The notes under the pieces are model-generated. The model was not told the DNA's origin. It saw nothing but the letters and a program-made list of their open reading frames with translations, and made no database searches. DNA of 64,000 nt from positions 62,001 to 126,000 of the forward strand of contig CAVSNU010000003.1 of NCBI GenBank assembly GCA_963729445.1, read 5' to 3'. Every line of letters begins with the position of its first letter. Within the stretch, counting starts at the first letter, position 1. Source of the DNA: JACCZH01 sp963729445 (lineage in GTDB: Bacteria > Chloroflexota > Chloroflexia > Thermomicrobiales > CFX8). Of this stretch, positions 60,451-64,000 are shown piece after piece. The translations under genes and the position numbers were made by a program.

Positions 60451-62070
60451 GTGGCAATCGATCAAACTTCGCCGGCCGGGGTTGCCCCGGCCGGCCAGCG
60501 CGCAGGTCGTCTGGATCGTACCTGGCTCTTGAGCCCGCATGGCTTCCTGCTTGCGGTCATCGTGTTTGTCGGCGGTATTACCAGTATCGCTATCCAGACC
60601 AGTGCATCACGATTGATCGGGCCATACTTCGGTTCCTCAACCTTCATCTGGGCCAACCTGATCGGGTTGACCCTGCTCTACCTGACAGTGGGCTACTTCA
60701 TCGGCGGGCGGCTGGCAGACCGCTGGCCGTCCCCGAAGCTGCTGTATGTCGTCACGGGTATTGCCGGTCTGAGCACCGCGGTGATTCCGTTCCTTGCCGG
60801 ACCGATCCTCGGAGTCTCCCAGTCTGCATTTGACAACGTTGATGTCGGTCAGTTCTACGGATCGCTGCTAGGCACCCTGCTGCTCTTTTCTGTGCCGGTT
60901 ACTGCGCTCGGCTGTGTCTCCCCGTTTGCCGTGCGGCTTCGAACGCTCAACGTACAGTCAGCGGGCAACACCGCCGGGTCGCTGTACGCGCTCTCAACCA
61001 TCGGATCTATCCTAGGGAGCGTGCTGCCGACGTTTCTCCTGGTGCCGGTCTTTGGCACGCGGACGACATTCATGATTCTCGCGTTCGCGCTGCTCGTCCC
61101 GTCATTGACGGTTCTGCTGCTGTCCAAGGCCGGCCGCGAGGCTACCCTGGTAGGAGGGCTGGCGCTCTGCGCGGCGTTCTTGCCGGTTATGTCTGATGGT
61201 GGCCTGATACGTCCCCCGCAGACTGGCGTCGTCATTCACGAGGCTGAGACACGCTACAACTACGTTCAGGTACTACAACGGGGCGACGAGACGCTGCTCG
61301 CCTTGAACGAGGGCCATGCGATCCACTCGATCTACAACCCGAACAATTTGCTCACCAAGGGCCCGTGGGACTACTTCATGATTGGTCCCTACTTCAACCA
61401 GGACACGCAGCCTGAGGACGTGGACAGCATGCTGATGATCGGTCTGGCCGCAGGCACGGTGTCCAAGCAGTTCACAAATGCCTATGGAGACGTTCCGATT
61501 GATGGGGTCGAGATCGACGGCGAGATCGCCGAGATCGGTCGCGAGTATTTTGACATGAACGAGCCGAACCTGAATGTTGTTGTGGCCGACGGGCGTTACT
61601 ATCTCGCCCAGACTGACAAGACCTACGATGTCATCGGCATCGATGCGTATCGCCAGCCATATATTCCGTTTCATTTAACGACTCGTGAATTCTTCCAGGA
61701 GGCGGAAGAGCAACTAACGGATGACGGTGTCGTCGTCGTCAACGCGGGTAGGACGCGGGATGATTTCCGGCTGGTTGAAGTGATGGCAGCCACAATGGCA
61801 GACGTGTTTCCGCATGTCTACATCGTCGATGTTGAGCGGTACAACAACAGCATGGTGATCGCCACCAACCAGGACTCATCGAGTATTGAGAACTTCATCA
61901 AGAACATCGACGCTGTCCCTGAAGAGTCGATTATCCGGTCCGTGGGTGACGCTTCGATAGAACACGGCAACATCCGCCGCTATAATGGGGATGCTCAAGT
62001 CTTCACCGACGACCTGGCTCCGGTCGAGCTCGTCGTCGACCAGATTATTCTTGATGAAGCGATTCAGTAA
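60451..62070 (+). CDS. Membrane protein fused to a spermidine-synthase-like domain
   Basis: A 539-residue protein with about eight N-terminal TM helices (SRLIGPYFGSSTFIWANLIGLTLLYLTVGYFIGGRLAD is the typical start) and a C-terminal Rossmann methyltransferase-like domain. In that domain ALNEGHAIHSIYN, MIGLAAGTVSKQF, VEIDGEIAEIGREYFDM and ADGRYYLAQTDKTYDVIGIDAYRQPYIP follow the spermidine-synthase plan, with the nucleotide-binding acidic residues. The aminopropyl-transfer Asp is not clearly present, so spermidine synthesis is doubtful. Such 'fused MFS/spermidine synthase' proteins are widespread and uncharacterised. Start GTG. Confidence 0.88.
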   Translation: MAIDQTSPAGVAPAGQRAGRLDRTWLLSPHGFLLAVIVFVGGITSIAIQTSASRLIGPYFGSSTFIWANLIGLTLLYLTVGYFIGGRLADRWPSPKLLYVVTGIAGLSTAVIPFLAGPILGVSQSAFDNVDVGQFYGSLLGTLLLFSVPVTALGCVSPFAVRLRTLNVQSAGNTAGSLYALSTIGSILGSVLPTFLLVPVFGTRTTFMILAFALLVPSLTVLLLSKAGREATLVGGLALCAAFLPVMSDGGLIRPPQTGVVIHEAETRYNYVQVLQRGDETLLALNEGHAIHSIYNPNNLLTKGPWDYFMIGPYFNQDTQPEDVDSMLMIGLAAGTVSKQFTNAYGDVPIDGVEIDGEIAEIGREYFDMNEPNLNVVVADGRYYLAQTDKTYDVIGIDAYRQPYIPFHLTTREFFQEAEEQLTDDGVVVVNAGRTRDDFRLVEVMAATMADVFPHVYIVDVERYNNSMVIATNQDSSSIENFIKNIDAVPEESIIRSVGDASIEHGNIRRYNGDAQVFTDDLAPVELVVDQIILDEAIQ

Positions 62071-62079
62071 GCACGCAGA

Positions 62080-62904
62080 ATGAGGGTAGAGAACGTGACA
62101 TTGGTTGAGCACGAGCTGTTGCAGTTCCAGTTCAGCCAATTCCGCAACCAACCCTTCGTACATGGCATGAGCGGTCACAACCTGACAGCTCCGGCTGAAG
62201 GTGACATCGCCTACAGCGCACTCTCGGACCCGGCAGATACACGCTTGAACCGTGAGGCGTTCTTCTCCGAACTGGGACTCGATCTCTCGTCGTTGACGCT
62301 GGGTCGTCAAGTGCATGGCAACAACGTTCAATCCGTGGTGGCCAGCGATCGGGGTCGAGGGCAGCCGCCGGCGTTTGACGGCTTTCCGGACACTGACGGT
62401 CTGATCACTGCTGTACCCGGTATCACGCTGGGCGTGATCGTCGGCGACTGCGTTCCGATCGTCCTCTACGATCCACGCAAACACGTCGTCGCCGTGCTTC
62501 ACGCTGGCTGGCGCGGCACGGTGTCGTTGATCGCGAAGCGGGCCGTCGAGGCCATGCAGGCGGGCTACCAATGCCGGCCGAGAACGATTCTGGCCGGCAT
62601 CGGGCCATCTATTTGTCCGTTATGTTATGAGGTTGGCGACGAAGTCATCCAGCAGTGGAACGATGCCGGGATCCCCGACGCACGACACGCCGTGATGGAG
62701 CGCGATGGCCGCCGGTACTTCGACCTCTGGACGGCGAATCGTTACGCTCTGATGGCGGCAGGTGTACAGCGCCGCAACATCGAGGATAGTGCCATCTGCA
62801 CGCGATGCGAGCATGCCCGCTTCTTTTCGCGCCGCGCCGCTGTTGCCGGACAGTCTCGTAGAGGAAGCCAGATGATGGTGGTACAACTGGGAGACCGCAG
62901 CTAA
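62080..62904 (+). CDS. pgeF: Peptidoglycan editing factor / laccase-domain protein (YfiH)
   Basis: A 274-residue protein of the multicopper-polyphenol-oxidase-like (DUF152) family. LGRQVHGNNVQ, GVIVGDCVPIVLYD, VVAVLHAGWRGTVSLIAKRAVEAM and IGPSICPLCYEVG hold the conserved His/Cys metal site. Members hydrolyse misincorporated amino acids in cell-wall precursors (PgeF) or act on purine nucleosides. The neighbouring YggS-type gene 27 bases downstream fits the usual ylm cluster arrangement. The ATG at 62080 is ten bases after the previous stop. Confidence 0.9.
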   Translation: MRVENVTLVEHELLQFQFSQFRNQPFVHGMSGHNLTAPAEGDIAYSALSDPADTRLNREAFFSELGLDLSSLTLGRQVHGNNVQSVVASDRGRGQPPAFDGFPDTDGLITAVPGITLGVIVGDCVPIVLYDPRKHVVAVLHAGWRGTVSLIAKRAVEAMQAGYQCRPRTILAGIGPSICPLCYEVGDEVIQQWNDAGIPDARHAVMERDGRRYFDLWTANRYALMAAGVQRRNIEDSAICTRCEHARFFSRRAAVAGQSRRGSQMMVVQLGDRS

Positions 62905-62930
62905 CGTTCAACCGCGCTGGAGGTTTCAGG

Positions 62931-63653
62931 ATGCAACACGTGACCGAGGAACAGACCGAGCGAGCCTTCGAAGCCCGCATCGCAGCGGTCAGGGCGACGA
63001 TCGAGAAGGCAGCTCGCGTGGCGGGAAAGTCGGCGGACGACGTGCTGCTCGTTGCCGTGTGCAAGACTGTGGACCGCGCCGCCGTCGATCTCGCCTACCA
63101 GCTCGGCCTGCGCGATTTTGGCGAGAACCGGGTGCAGGATGCACTTGAGAAGTTTGAGCATAACGTCCCTGACGACCTGCGCCTGCACATGATCGGCTCC
63201 CTCCAGACGAACAAGGCGAATCAGGTCGTGGGACGATTTGGATTGATTCATTCATTAGACAGGCTTTCGCTGGCCAAGGCGCTGAACAAGCGCGCTACCC
63301 AGATTGGCGTCGTCCAGCCGGTGTTGCTCCAGGTCAACGTCTCCCGGGAAGATCAGAAGCACGGTTGTGCCGTGGAAGACGTTGCTCAGCTGCTCGAAGA
63401 CGTTGCGGCCCTTCCAGGGCTGCGGGTCGAAGGCTTCATGACGATGGCGTCACTCGTCGCGACTCCTGAACAGGCCAGGCCGGTCTTTGTTGAGATGCGC
63501 CAGATTGCTGAGGCCATGCGCGAACGCTTCCCTGAGCTGCCACTGCGGCACTTATCCATGGGCATGACCAACGATTATGCGGTTGCCGTTGAAGAGGGCG
63601 CGACGATTGTTCGCGTTGGGCGGGCGCTGTTCCAGGAACCGGCTGCCTCGTGA
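62931..63653 (+). CDS. YggS/PLPBP-family pyridoxal-phosphate homeostasis protein
   Basis: A 240-residue TIM-barrel protein of the alanine-racemase N-terminal type. LLVAVCKTV holds the PLP lysine (Lys45). FGENRVQDALEK, HMIGSLQTNKANQV, GFMTMASL and LSMGMTNDYAVAVEEGATIVRVG are diagnostic. These proteins buffer PLP and affect amino-acid pools but have no known catalytic activity. GGAGG lies seven bases before the ATG. Its stop overlaps the next GTG start (GTGA). Confidence 0.94.
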   Translation: MQHVTEEQTERAFEARIAAVRATIEKAARVAGKSADDVLLVAVCKTVDRAAVDLAYQLGLRDFGENRVQDALEKFEHNVPDDLRLHMIGSLQTNKANQVVGRFGLIHSLDRLSLAKALNKRATQIGVVQPVLLQVNVSREDQKHGCAVEDVAQLLEDVAALPGLRVEGFMTMASLVATPEQARPVFVEMRQIAEAMRERFPELPLRHLSMGMTNDYAVAVEEGATIVRVGRALFQEPAAS

Positions 63654-64000
63654 AGTTGATGTCTCTTGGATCGGGTAGTAGCGGCAACGCGTTCCTTCTC
63701 GAGACGGACGAGCAGACGATTCTGCTCGACTGCGGTGTTGGAGCACGTTCGATTCAGAAAGCGCTCGTTGGTCGTCGCGCGCCAGACACCGTTGTGCTGA
63801 GCCACGAGCACAGCGACCATGTGAAATCGCTGAAGAGCGTGTTGCGCCGTCACTCCTGTGAGGTTGTCGCGACACATGGGACCCTGGCTGCGATTGGTCA
63901 CGAGGCTGGTTGGCGCACGACGAGAGCAGGGCAACGGCTGGAGTTCGGATCTGTCTCTATCTCGTTCGTCGGTGTGTCACACGATGCGGCTGAGCCGTGC
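63650..64000 (+). CDS. MBL-fold metallohydrolase, WalJ/YycJ-like (5' part)
   Basis: The frame starts at GTG 63650 and is open to the window edge, giving the first 117 residues. SLGSGSSGNAFLLET and ILLDCGVGARSIQKAL are typical of the WalJ/YycJ branch. VVLSHEHSDHVKSL is the metal-binding H-x-H-x-D-H motif. WalJ-type proteins are zinc-dependent 5'-3' exonucleases or cell-wall-linked hydrolases. It overlaps the YggS-type gene by four bases. Confidence 0.87.
   Translation, partial: MKLMSLGSGSSGNAFLLETDEQTILLDCGVGARSIQKALVGRRAPDTVVLSHEHSDHVKSLKSVLRRHSCEVVATHGTLAAIGHEAGWRTTRAGQRLEFGSVSISFVGVSHDAAEPC

Noticed and set aside
1..64000. CRISPR arrays, transposases, integrases and phage genes
   Set aside because: None was recognised on either strand; spaced identical repeats were not found.

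Overview
The window looks like chromosomal DNA of a moderately GC-rich member of the Chloroflexota, probably a Thermomicrobia/Sphaerobacter-type bacterium. This is inference from gene content: two very large DUF2298 membrane proteins, UPF0104 (LPG synthase-like) membrane proteins, a Rab-like GTPase next to fmt, a compact gyrB, and an ADP-forming acyl-CoA ligase. No phage, insertion sequence, CRISPR or conjugation gene was seen. Most of the window is housekeeping and envelope genes in tightly packed, often overlapping operons.

Layout. 1-4.7 kb: branched-chain amino acid genes (end of ilvN, ilvC), then rpsO and pnp; pnp carries an apparent one-base frameshift. 4.7-5.3 kb: a gene-free stretch with a nested palindromic repeat element. 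5.3-9.6 kb (minus): zinc-ribbon membrane protein, UPF0104 protein, [2Fe-2S] ferredoxin, kynureninase and a formyltransferase-like protein. 9.6-16.7 kb: a YggX-type iron protein, an ATP-grasp enzyme with a major facilitator (MFS) transporter, a divergent MFS exporter whose leader can fold as a switch, a PYROXD2-like FAD oxidoreductase and a luciferase-domain protein. 16.8-22.1 kb (minus): an acyl-CoA catabolic cluster (MaoC hydratase, MmgE/PrpD, ADP-forming acyl-CoA ligase, acyl-CoA dehydrogenase). 22.4-24.3 kb: methyltransferase, low-affinity iron permease-like protein, tRNA-Asp.

24.3-34.3 kb (minus) is the most distinctive region: eight genes, nearly all overlapping at start and stop codons, for an extracellular glycan. 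They encode a membrane-anchored glycoside hydrolase, an unrecognised two-TM companion protein, two O-antigen-ligase-like proteins, a UPF0104 protein, a GT4 glycosyltransferase, an unlisted 51-residue membrane protein and a Wzx-like flippase.

34.4-43.5 kb (plus): mtnP, a FtsW/RodA protein, a class B PBP, a lactate permease and a 54-residue membrane protein form a coupled operon; then a zincin, a membrane protein and gyrB ending at a strong terminator. 43.6-52.9 kb (minus): HU, then the two DUF2298 proteins upstream of infC-rpmI-rplT-rRNA/tRNA methyltransferase; infC appears to begin with AUA. 53-54.5 kb (plus): Rab-like GTPase and fmt. 54.7-57 kb (minus): zinc alcohol dehydrogenase and SRPBCC protein. 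57.5-64 kb (plus): AlkZ-like winged-helix protein, a ThDP enzyme, a spermidine-synthase-like membrane protein, PgeF, a YggS-type PLP protein and the start of a WalJ-type MBL-fold protein.

All functional calls come from recognising motifs and family patterns by eye; no database search was run.
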